This document shows positions 1 through 6,186 of a stretch of DNA of 12,895 nucleotides, one piece after another. The translations under genes were made by a program, and so were the position numbers. Under the pieces are notes generated by a model. That model did no database searches. It was not told the origin of the DNA and worked only from the letters and a program-made list of their open reading frames with translations. How positions within the stretch are numbered: the stretch's first letter is position 1; each line of letters begins with the position of its first letter. The stretch covers positions 1 to 12,895 of the forward strand of contig JALHOX010000081.1 in assembly GCA_022842805.1 (NCBI GenBank), read 5' to 3'. This DNA comes from Phycisphaerae bacterium. Its GTDB lineage: Bacteria; Planctomycetota; Phycisphaerae; UBA1845; Fen-1342.

Positions 1-52
1 GACGAAACGAACGTTGATAAACCGAAGCACTCGCCAATCGCGGGCGCTTCGT

Positions 53-74
53 CGACCGGCGAGGGCGCCGGTCG
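53..74. other. 9-bp perfect hairpin upstream of prfB
   Basis: CGACCGGCG (53-61) and CGCCGGTCG (66-74) are perfect inverted repeats around a 4-nt loop. There is no T-run after the right arm. It could end transcription of a gene left of the window or sit in the prfB leader; the sequence does not decide. I see nothing else in 1-133 beyond the prfB ribosome binding site GGGAG at 124-128. Confidence 0.3.
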
Positions 75-133
75 CTCCGTCGAGTTTGCAGCGCACGATC
101 GCCGACGCCGCGTATCGTCGCTTGGGAGTCTGA

Positions 134-1259
134 ATGGCCGCCGAAGTTTCCATTCCCGTACTTTCCGACCTAGTTCCCCGCATCCACGCCATCCGGGACT
201 CTCTTTGACTTGCCCGCCAAAACCGCCCGCATCGCCGAGCTAAACAGCAAGATGGAGCAGCCCGGCTTCTGGGATGTCCAGGAGTCGGCCCAGAAGGTCG
301 TGCGCGAGCTCAAGGAGCTGCGCGGCAAGGTCGAGCCGGTGACTGCGCTGCTGCGACAGGTCGAAGACGTCGAGGTGCTTCAGCAGCTCGTCGATGAGTC
401 ACCCGATGCCGCCTCCATTGCTGAGCTGAATGCGGAACTGACGAAGCTCGCGGCCAAGACCGACAAGGTCGAGCTCCAGACCCTGCTGGCCGGCAAAAAC
501 GACGGTAACCCGTGCTTCTTCGGCATTCAGGCCGGCGCCGGCGGCGTCGAATCCTGCGACTTCGCCGAGATGCTGCTGCGCATGTACATGATGTACTTCG
601 AGCGCAACGGCTACAGCGTGACCGAAGTCGACCGCATGCTCGGCGAAGAGGCCGGCATTCAGTCGATCACGCTCCGCGTCGAGGGGCCCTATGCCTACGG
701 CTATCTCTCGTGCGAGGCCGGAGTGCATCGCCTAGTGCGCATCAGCCCCTTCAACGCGCAGGGAAAGCGTCAGACCTCGTTCGTCGGCGTCGATGTGCTG
801 CCCGAATTCCCCGCGACCGAGATCACGCTGCCCGAGAAAGATCTCGAGATCGTCACCTTCCGCCGAGCCAGCGGTGCGGGCGGGCAAAACGTGAACAAGG
901 TCTCGTCTGCCGTGCGTATCAAGCACATTCCGACCGGCATCGTGGTCGAGTGTACGAACGAGCGCAGCCAGCAGCAGAACAAGGAGCTGGCCAAGGGCAT
1001 CCTGCTCTCCAAGCTGGAGCAAATGGAGCAGGCCAAGCGCGACGCCGAACTCGCCAAGATCTATAGCGAGAAGGGCGACATCGCCTGGGGCAATCAGATT
1101 CGCAGCTACGTCCTGCACGGCTCGACCATTCACGTGAAGGACCATCGCACCGGCTACGCCGTCGGCGACACGCAGCGCGTGCTCGATGGTGATTTGCAGC
1201 CCTACATCGATGCCTATTTGCGGCATCGAGCGAAGGGTGCGGCGGACGTGGGGGAATAG
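134..1259 (+). CDS. prfB: Peptide chain release factor 2 (RF2), expressed through a programmed +1 frameshift
   Basis: RF2 reads UGA and UAA stop codons in the ribosomal A site and triggers peptide release. The reading is join(134..205,207..1259). ATG at 134 follows GGGAG (124-128) and opens 24 codons ending ...RDSL. An in-frame TGA (206-208) is then bypassed by +1 slippage on CTT, and translation resumes at GAC (207-209). The product is 374 aa, close to the usual RF2 length of about 365. The GGQ peptidyl-hydrolysis motif falls at residues 249-251 and the SPF tripeptide that distinguishes RF2 from RF1 at 204-206, both within one residue of the E. coli positions. The N-terminal half is helical and charged, as in domain 1. 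The TTG at 210, where a simple ORF call would start, is not a real start. It stands alone in its orientation block and a terminator candidate follows. Confidence 0.97.
194..209 (+). promoter_or_regulatory. RF2 programmed +1 frameshift site (CTT TGA C)
   Basis: The codons are CGG GAC TCT CTT TGA C. The slippery CTT (203-205), the in-frame TGA (206-208) and the following C reproduce the conserved bacterial prfB recoding site. In E. coli, AGGGGG lies three bases before CTT and acts as an internal Shine-Dalgarno. Here CGGGAC occupies exactly that position, so the stimulator is present but degraded. Low RF2 slows termination at TGA and favours the shift, giving autoregulation. Confidence 0.95.
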
Positions 1260-1316
1260 CTCGAACCGCGCTTGCGGGGGTTTCTGACCAGTTTTCGCCG
1301 TAATTCTCGGACGAAC

Positions 1317-1348
1317 CGGCATCCCCCGCGGATGCCGTCGCCGTTTTT
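1317..1348 (+). terminator. Probable intrinsic terminator after prfB
   Basis: CGGCATCC (1317-1324) pairs perfectly with GGATGCCG (1330-1337) around a 5-nt loop. A run of five T (1344-1348) follows after a 6-nt gap. It lies 57 bases past the prfB stop and before the next ribosome binding site. The T-run is further from the stem than usual, so termination efficiency is uncertain. Confidence 0.45.
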
Positions 1349-1454
1349 CCGATCTTCTGTATCTCGAGACGCGTCGCGACCCCTCCGCAGTGTTGGGCTC
1401 AGACAACGCCGCACCCGATTTCGCGGCAGACCCCCAACCCAAGGAGTATCGCAG

Positions 1455-1949
1455 ATGAAACGGTTCCTCACGCCCCTGCAGATCAGCGCGGCGATCGCTA
1501 CGTTCGGTCTTGTCGCAGGCTTCGGATGTCTCGGCCCGGTCGGCGCCGAGTTGGATGATGACGCGCTCGTCGCCGGCGCGACGCTCGGCAGCGGCAGGCT
1601 GGCGACCCCCGGTGCGTCGATGTTTGACGACATGGACGATCTGCTGGGAATGGACGACGACGGCAAGGACGACGCCGCTGATGACGACGACATGACCGAC
1701 GGCGACGACGACGACCTGGACGGCGACGACGACCTCGACGATGCCGATGATCAGGACGATCTCGACGACATCGACGACGACATGAACGACGACAAGGACG
1801 ACAACGGCAACGAGAACGGCGACGACAACTCGAACGACAACGAGTCGGATGACGATGGCGACGACAACTCGAATGACAACGAGTCGGACGATGGCGACGA
1901 CGACAACTCGAACGACAATGAGTCGGACGACGACGGCGACGATCGCTAA
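1455..1949 (+). CDS. Exported Asp-rich acidic protein with C-terminal 13-residue repeats, function unknown
   Basis: I do not recognise this 164-aa protein. ATG 1455 is chosen because AAGGAG (1441-1446) lies 8 nt upstream and a signal peptide starts there: MKR, then a hydrophobic stretch (about residues 5-22), then GFGC with Cys25. That Cys could be a lipidation site, but GFG is a poor lipobox, so a plain secretion signal is equally possible. After about residue 50 the chain is almost entirely Asp with Gly, Asn, Ser and Glu, ending in three copies of a 13-residue unit containing NSNDNESD. Such chains are disordered, strongly negative and able to bind Ca2+ or other cations. That role, on the cell surface or in the envelope, is inference only. 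It is monocistronic, between the prfB terminator candidate and the convergent vapC. The in-frame extension back to 1272 is Arg/Ser/Pro-rich and looks non-coding. Confidence 0.75.
   Translation: MKRFLTPLQISAAIATFGLVAGFGCLGPVGAELDDDALVAGATLGSGRLATPGASMFDDMDDLLGMDDDGKDDAADDDDMTDGDDDDLDGDDDLDDADDQDDLDDIDDDMNDDKDDNGNENGDDNSNDNESDDDGDDNSNDNESDDGDDDNSNDNESDDDGDDR
1821..1937 (+). repeat. Three tandem 39-bp repeats inside the acidic gene
   Basis: Units lie at 1821-1859, 1860-1898 and 1899-1937, each beginning GACGACAACTCGAA. They differ at a few positions, mostly synonymous (aac/aat, gat/gac), with local reshuffling of Asp and Gly codons near the unit ends. The period is a multiple of three, so copy-number change would keep the frame. 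The wider GAC/GAT-rich tract from about 1625 is also repetitive but has no fixed period. Confidence 0.85.
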
Positions 1950-2018
1950 CGCGACCGGCGTTTGCGAATGATGCGTTTGACCAACCTGCGTCGCCGCCTG
2001 CCCCGGGCGACAACGCTT

Positions 2019-2049
2019 GCGGAGCTGTCTCTCACCGAGGCGGCTCCGC
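2019..2049. other. Inverted repeat between convergent genes
   Basis: GCGGAGC (2019-2025) and GCTCCGC (2043-2049) are complementary across a 17-nt gap, between the ends of the acidic gene (+) and vapC (-). An alternative local fold pairs GGCGG (2039-2043) with CCGCC (2046-2050). Placement suits a bidirectional terminator, but no T-run follows on either strand. Confidence 0.25.
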
Positions 2050-2094
2050 CCTCATTCTCGCGATCCCCACTTGCCCCCGCGTCATTCCCACTAT

Positions 2095-2589
2095 TTAGGC
2101 CAGAATCTTCGAAGTCGGTAAATCGCGCAGCAGCAGAATGCGATCGCGCGGGAAATCGGCGCGCGTTGGTGCGAGGACCTTTTCGTCCGCGGTGCACCAT
2201 TGGCAATCCAATTCTTCGGCAAGTTGCAGGTAAATCATGTCGTAGACCGAGCGCGAGAATCGCAGCGCCATGACGGCGCAGGTGCATAGCTGGTCGACCG
2301 TCGTTTCGGAGAACTGAATCGGTGCCGCAAACATCGTGTCCAGCAGCACCGCCAAGTCCCGCTCGGCCGTGACATGCCCGCCGCGACCCCGAAGTCCGCG
2401 ATGGAACCCGCGCGAAAGCGCAGCCGTCAATTCCATTCTCAAGAAGTCTGGAGCAAGAACCTCGATCCGACCGGCGGCGCACGCGACGCTCAATTCGCGC
2501 GCCAATTCCGTTTCGTCAGGTGCTTCATCCGTCAGGTACCACTTTGCCGCGACGCTTGCATCGACGACGAGCCGAGCCTGCCCGCTCAT
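2095..2589 (-). CDS. vapC: PIN-domain ribonuclease toxin, VapC family
   Basis: This 164-aa protein is a PIN-domain endoribonuclease, the toxin half of a type II toxin-antitoxin module. VapC enzymes cleave specific RNAs, often tRNA or rRNA, using Mg2+ held by acidic residues. The expected set is visible: Asp10 in VVDASVAAKWYL, Glu53 in FLRMEL, Asp117 in SVYDMIYLQLA and Asp135 in TADEKVL. The length is slightly above the family's usual 130-150. The ATG overlaps the antitoxin stop by four bases (ATGA, 2589-2586), indicating translational coupling, with the antitoxin made first. The reading frame is intact and all key residues are present, so the toxin is probably active. The target RNA cannot be told from sequence. 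Confidence 0.88.
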   Translation of the reverse strand: MSGQARLVVDASVAAKWYLTDEAPDETELARELSVACAAGRIEVLAPDFLRMELTAALSRGFHRGLRGRGGHVTAERDLAVLLDTMFAAPIQFSETTVDQLCTCAVMALRFSRSVYDMIYLQLAEELDCQWCTADEKVLAPTRADFPRDRILLLRDLPTSKILA

Positions 2590-2813
2590 CGCTCGCGAAT
2601 CTCCCGGATGAGGTCCGTTGTTGTGCCGCTGATCGGGCCGATTCGCTCGCGAATCTCTTGGACCCGCTTAAGCCACTCCTCGCCTTTCGCCTTTCGATCT
2701 CGCTCGGCTGCGCTGAGCCGCTCGGCCAAGCGAGCAATGAGCTCGCGCTGCGCATCCGGCGTCAGTTGCGAAAACGACGTTTCAATCTCAGCGAGTCGTT
2801 GTTGCTCTGACAT
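2586..2813 (-). CDS. vapB: Antitoxin of the VapBC-type pair
   Basis: A 75-aa charged, helical protein encoded directly upstream of vapC and overlapping it by four bases. It is inferred to neutralise the PIN toxin and probably repress its own operon. The start MSEQQRLAEIE is chosen because the upstream extension (to 2900) is Cys/Arg/Trp-rich and unlike coding sequence. The N-terminal part (residues 1-60) is predicted helix rich in Glu, Arg and Leu, and the tail ends TTDLIREIRER, a typical toxin-binding end. I see no clear AbrB, MetJ/Arc or Phd motif, so the DNA-binding class is unknown and the assignment rests largely on position and size. No Shine-Dalgarno is visible before the ATG. Confidence 0.72.
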   Translation of the reverse strand: MSEQQRLAEIETSFSQLTPDAQRELIARLAERLSAAERDRKAKGEEWLKRVQEIRERIGPISGTTTDLIREIRER

Positions 2814-2820
2814 AGGCAAA

Positions 2821-2826
2821 ATTATA
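2821..2826 (-). promoter_or_regulatory. Perfect TATAAT -10 box just before the antitoxin start
   Basis: On the minus strand TATAAT (2826-2821) is followed by only seven bases (TTTGCCT) before the antitoxin ATG at 2813. A transcript from this box would start at or within a few bases of the ATG, giving a leaderless mRNA, which fits the missing Shine-Dalgarno. No good -35 hexamer is seen at 16-18 bp. An AT-rich hexamer in this GC-rich setting is notable but not proof. Confidence 0.4.
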
Positions 2827-2865
2827 ACCCGCTCTCCATTGCCACGCCCACAAAAGTGCCTCGCG

Positions 2866-3333
2866 CTAAAACAGCGCCGACGACCCCACGACCACCCCAT
2901 TCACCCGCAGCACGATCTCAAAAAAATCGTCCACACCGATGAACTCGATCTGGATGAAATCGCCGCAGGTGAACGCATCGCCGAATTGCAGCGCGTCGCT
3001 CGGCTCCGCCAGACCGATGAACTCTCCCAGGAAGTAGACCTCGGTCTCGTCGGAGAAGATCGTGCCCAGCCGGTCGCAGTCGAACTCAAATTCAATGAAT
3101 TCGCCCGGGATCAGCGAGCCGATGTCGAGAAACTCACGCGGGTCCTGGAGCGCCAGCAGGTCGTTATCCGGGTCAAAGCGGATGTCGGGCACCACGTCGA
3201 AATCGCTGTTATTGAACACTTCCACCGCGATCGGCTCGTCGAAGCCGATCCCGGGAATCGGGAAAACACCGTTAATGCAGCCGCCCAGACCCATCAGAAC
3301 CATCGCCGGCAGCGCGATCGTGACCCGCTTCAT
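2866..3333 (-). CDS. Predicted lipoprotein of unknown function
   Basis: A 155-aa protein with no family I recognise. ATG 3333 is chosen over TTG 3339 because GGAGAG (3346-3341) lies 7 nt upstream of it. MKR is followed by a hydrophobic core and the lipobox LGGC with Cys19, so processing by signal peptidase II and membrane anchoring are expected. The mature part is strongly acidic and alternates short hydrophobic strands with Asp, Phe and Gly (for example VFNNSDFDVVPDIRFD), which suggests an all-beta domain. Two further Cys, in FDCDRLG and FTCGDF, could form a disulfide. It is read away from the phosphohexomutase gene and lies 52 bases before the antitoxin on the same strand. Co-transcription with vapBC is possible but not indicated functionally. 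Confidence 0.72.
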   Translation of the reverse strand: MKRVTIALPAMVLMGLGGCINGVFPIPGIGFDEPIAVEVFNNSDFDVVPDIRFDPDNDLLALQDPREFLDIGSLIPGEFIEFEFDCDRLGTIFSDETEVYFLGEFIGLAEPSDALQFGDAFTCGDFIQIEFIGVDDFFEIVLRVNGVVVGSSALF

Positions 3334-3520
3334 AGGCAATCTCTCCGAAATTCCAGTAATTTGCCCGTTGCGCAGGCGTGGTCGCCGCCGGACAATGCGT
3401 CTCGGTGGCGGCGGGGCCTGTCGACGAGGCGCGGTCGGGCCGCGTCCCCGCCCCGTGTTCAGACGACTAAGTGTAGGAATTCATTCAAGCGACCGCCGCC
3501 GCGGCGAAGGAATCGGACAC

Positions 3521-4855
3521 ATGGCCCTCATGGCAGGGGTATCGGGAGTGCGGGGGCTGGTCGGAGAAACGCTCACGCCGCGCGTCGCGCTCGAGTTCGC
3601 GCAGGCCTTCGGCACGATGCTGAATGGCGGCCGGGTCATCCTCGGCCGCGACTCACGCCCCTCGGGCGCCATGTACGCCGCCGCCGCCACCGCCGGCCTC
3701 GCCGCCGCGGGCTGCGAAGTGACCGACGTCGGCATCGCCATGACGCCCACGATCGGCCACGCCATCCGCGAAGGCGGCTACGCCGGCGGCGTCGTCATCA
3801 CCGCCAGCCACAATCCGTCACAGTGGAACGGCATGAAGACGCTCGACGAAGACGGCCTCGCGCCGGATATCGAGCGTGCCCAGCGCCTTGCCAATATTCG
3901 GGCCTCGGGCGAGTTGCGCAATATCAAAGAGGGATTTCGCCCGACCATCTATGACACCCAAGCGGGCGAGCGCCACTGCGATGCCGTGCTCAAGGCGATC
4001 GAGGTCGATGTCGCCCCGCTGCGCGGCATGAAGGTCGTCCTCGACAGCGTCAACGGGGCCGGCTGTCAGGATTCGCCGCACTTCCTCAGCGAACTGGGCT
4101 GTCAGGTCATTCACATGAACGGCGAGCCGACCGGCGACTTTGCCCACCCGCCCGAGCCGCTCGCCGAAAACCTCTATGACCTGTGCGAGATGGTGCGAAA
4201 GACCGGTGCGGCTTGCGGCTTTGCGCAAGATCCCGACGCCGACCGCCTCGCGATCGTCGACGAGCGCGGCCATTTCATCGGCGAGGAATACTCGCTCGCC
4301 CTCTGCACCAAGTTTGTGCTCATGCACCGCCCCGGTCCGGTCGCGGCAAATCTCAGCACTTCGCGCCGTATCGACGATCTCGCGCGGGCATACAAACAGC
4401 CGGTGATCCGCACGCCCGTCGGAGAGGCCCACGTCGCCCGCGCGATGCGCACCGCCAAGGCCGTCATCGGCGGCGAAGGCAACGGCGGCGTGATCGACCC
4501 GCGCATCTCCTGGGTCCGCGACTCGGTCGCCACCATGAGCCTCGTGCTGCAGCTACTCGCCCAAACGCGCAAGCCGCTCAGCGCGCTCGTTGCGGAGATT
4601 CCCAACTACGTGATGATCAAGCGCAAGGCCGAGTGCGACGGCCCCCGGATTCAGAAGGCCGTCGCCGCGGTGACGAGCGAATTTTCGGCCCAAAAGCCCA
4701 ACACCAGCGACGGCATCCGCATCGATTTCCCCGACGGCTGGGTCCACCTCCGCGCATCCAACACCGAGCCGATTTTCCGCATCATCGCCGAAGCCGCGGA
4801 CGAGCCGACGGCGGAGCGGCTGATCGGCGACGTGCGAAAAGTCGCCGGATTGTGA
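3521..4855 (+). CDS. glmM: Alpha-D-phosphohexomutase, probable phosphoglucosamine mutase
   Basis: A 444-aa cytosolic enzyme of the phosphohexomutase superfamily, which moves phosphate between C6 and C1 of a hexose or hexosamine. If it is GlmM it makes glucosamine-1-phosphate for UDP-GlcNAc, needed for peptidoglycan and lipopolysaccharide. All four active-site loops are present in order: TASHNP (94-99, phosphoserine Ser96), DPDADR metal loop (237-242), GGEGNGG sugar loop (317-323) and RASNTEP phosphate loop (411-417). Bacterial GlmM normally has GEQSGH in the sugar loop and DGDGDR in the metal loop. The forms here resemble archaeal-type phosphoglucosamine or phosphomannomutases, so substrate specificity is less certain than the family. 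ATG 3521 has AAGGA at 3507-3511. The open frame reaches back to 3062, but that part overlaps the lipoprotein gene antisense and lacks family similarity. Confidence 0.85.
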   Translation: MALMAGVSGVRGLVGETLTPRVALEFAQAFGTMLNGGRVILGRDSRPSGAMYAAAATAGLAAAGCEVTDVGIAMTPTIGHAIREGGYAGGVVITASHNPSQWNGMKTLDEDGLAPDIERAQRLANIRASGELRNIKEGFRPTIYDTQAGERHCDAVLKAIEVDVAPLRGMKVVLDSVNGAGCQDSPHFLSELGCQVIHMNGEPTGDFAHPPEPLAENLYDLCEMVRKTGAACGFAQDPDADRLAIVDERGHFIGEEYSLALCTKFVLMHRPGPVAANLSTSRRIDDLARAYKQPVIRTPVGEAHVARAMRTAKAVIGGEGNGGVIDPRISWVRDSVATMSLVLQLLAQTRKPLSALVAEIPNYVMIKRKAECDGPRIQKAVAAVTSEFSAQKPNTSDGIRIDFPDGWVHLRASNTEPIFRIIAEAADEPTAERLIGDVRKVAGL

Positions 4856-5020
4856 CGCGCGGGCGACCGATCGGCCCTAGGGCTCGTTAAACGCTTCGCC
4901 CCGCCCCCAGCCGCGATTGTCGGTGCCGCCCGTCGCCGCGCGGCCCGCAATCTGCGTCCGAAGCGTTCTCGCCAAGGCACCCCGCCATTCCGAGAGAAAA
5001 ACCACCCCACTACACCGCGA

Positions 5021-5093
5021 AGCCACCGATGAGACTCGAACTCATAACCTGCGGTTTACAAAACCGCTGCTCTGCCAATTGAGCTACGGTGGC
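5021..5093 (-). tRNA. tRNA-Thr (anticodon UGU)
   Basis: Read on the minus strand from 5093, a full 73-nt cloverleaf forms. The acceptor stem is GCCACCG/CGGTGGC and the D-stem GCTC/GAGC. The anticodon stem is GCGGT/ACCGC with loop TTTGTAA, so the anticodon is TGT. The variable loop is AGGTT and the T-stem ATGAG/CTCAT with loop TTCGAGT. The discriminator is U and no CCA is encoded. Five T lie about 20 bases downstream (minus strand) but without a clear hairpin. It decodes ACA and other ACN threonine codons. Confidence 0.97.
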
Positions 5094-5382
5094 ATGGAGC
5101 GAACCGGCCGACAGGATGCTCGGCCTCGCCGGGCAAATCGCTTCGCCCGCCACAACCCCGCCGCCGGCTAGGCTGCGGATGTCGACCGAGGAATGAGTTT
5201 ACCGCCGCAGCGCGTGAAAACCAGTTTGGCCCGCGCCGCGCTTCCTCTCGATCGCCGCCCGTCATTTGGCTCACGAATCGCCCGCGCTCAACAACCCCGG
5301 CGCGACGACGCCCCCGCACCCCGCCCCATCGCCTCTTCGCGATTCCCGCCCCTGGCACGCCGCATGCTCATCAACAGCTCCG
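5094..5382. other. Divergent spacer between tRNA-Thr and flgN
   Basis: This spacer should contain the tRNA promoter (minus) and a flagellar promoter (plus). No convincing -35/-10 pair is seen for either, and I see no gene. Apart from the sigma-54-like site listed separately, the sequence is GC-rich with C-runs and has no clear repeat. Confidence 0.5.
5353..5368 (+). promoter_or_regulatory. Sigma-54-like -24/-12 site upstream of flgN
   Basis: TGGCAC, five bases, then ATGCT has GG and GC ten bases apart and one mismatch to the TGGCAC-N5-TTGCW consensus. Transcription would start near 5379, which suits a flagellar operon promoter but leaves almost no leader before ATG 5383. It would therefore favour a later flgN start such as 5410 or 5431. 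An equally good match occurs inside flgL at 9501-9516, so chance is a real alternative. Confidence 0.28.
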
Positions 5383-6183
5383 ATGAGCGATCCAAAGACC
5401 ACCAGTGTGATGGGGCGACGCGTTCTGCCGATGCCGGACACGGCCAGTGCCGAGGCCATGAGCGCGGCGATTGCCGCCATGCGCAGTGCGATGGAGCGGC
5501 TAGTTGCGCTCGCCGACGCGAAGCTGGTCGCGATTCGTCGAGCCGATGCGCAGGCCTTGCTCAAGGTCGCCGCCGAGGAGGGCCCCGCGCTCGAGGCACT
5601 GCTCTCCGCCGAGCAGAAGCGGCGCGACGCGACCGCGGCCATTGCGCGACAATCGGGCTTCCCAACCGCACCGCGCGACACGCGGGGCACCCTGCGAATC
5701 GGAAGTACACCAGCCGCCGCCGCCGCTTCGCCCAAATCTGCCTCGCACGCGCAAGCTTCGCCGCGCACCCATATCGAATCCGGTCCGGCGCGGCTTGACG
5801 GGGCGAAGCGAACAAAGTCGCTCGCGGCCTCTTCCGCCTCGGGTCACAAAGCGGCCCCGCACCTCGAGCGGCCCGCCAAAGATCAGCCGGCGGCCGAGGC
5901 AACAGCCGCCGCGCTCGGCGAACTCCGAGTCACTGAAGTTGCCGCCTTTCTGCCGCAGCCGATGGCCTCCCAGGTCGGAGCGGCGGCGATTCGGCTGAAG
6001 GGGCTGGGCGAAGAACTGAAGCGCAAAAACGCGCTCGTGCGCGATGTGACGCAAGGCTTGCAGGCCCACATCCGCGGCATCTTTGCGTCGCTGGCGCGAG
6101 AAGGGGAAGAGAGCATTTCCTACGGGCCGAACGGGCGCGAGTCGCGCAACCGTGTTCGGACGTGGGTGGACGCGGTGGGCTAA
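5383..6183 (+). CDS. flgN: FlgN-family export chaperone for hook-filament junction proteins
   Basis: FlgN binds FlgK and FlgL in the cytoplasm and delivers them to the flagellar type III export gate. The assignment rests on position directly before flgK (3-bp gap) and on two helical halves typical of the family. The N-terminal half (about residues 25-100) has Leu-, Lys- and Glu-rich helices. The C-terminal half (176-266) contains ELKRKNALVRDV and ends with SYGPNGRES, like the Asn-rich helix and terminal Tyr-Gly-Pro motif of FlgN proteins. The product is 266 aa from ATG 5383, against about 140-160 usually. The extra length is an Ala/Pro/Ser-rich linker at about 100-175, probably disordered. 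The start is uncertain: no Shine-Dalgarno precedes 5383, and ATG codons at 5410 and 5431 are alternatives. The open frame back to 5266 is Pro-rich and looks non-coding. Confidence 0.75.
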   Translation: MSDPKTTSVMGRRVLPMPDTASAEAMSAAIAAMRSAMERLVALADAKLVAIRRADAQALLKVAAEEGPALEALLSAEQKRRDATAAIARQSGFPTAPRDTRGTLRIGSTPAAAAASPKSASHAQASPRTHIESGPARLDGAKRTKSLAASSASGHKAAPHLERPAKDQPAAEATAAALGELRVTEVAAFLPQPMASQVGAAAIRLKGLGEELKRKNALVRDVTQGLQAHIRGIFASLAREGEESISYGPNGRESRNRVRTWVDAVG

Positions 6184-6186
6184 ATC

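Noticed and set aside
210..212. TTG as the start of prfB
   Set aside because: The CTT TGA C recoding site directly upstream and the correct E. coli-like numbering of GGQ and SPF show that the gene starts at ATG 134.
1821..1937. CRISPR-like array
   Set aside because: The repeats are contiguous without spacers and lie in frame inside a coding region, so they are a tandem protein repeat.
2374..3954. A long + strand frame spanning vapC, the antitoxin, the lipoprotein and the start of glmM
   Set aside because: It is antisense to three supported genes and ends in an Arg/Pro-rich run inside glmM in another frame; it is an effect of high GC.
4888..4917. TAAA followed by a GCCG-type box, a possible sigma-28 promoter
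   Set aside because: Spacing is 18 rather than about 15, the second box is poor, and the flagellar genes start some 500 bases away beyond a tRNA gene on the other strand.
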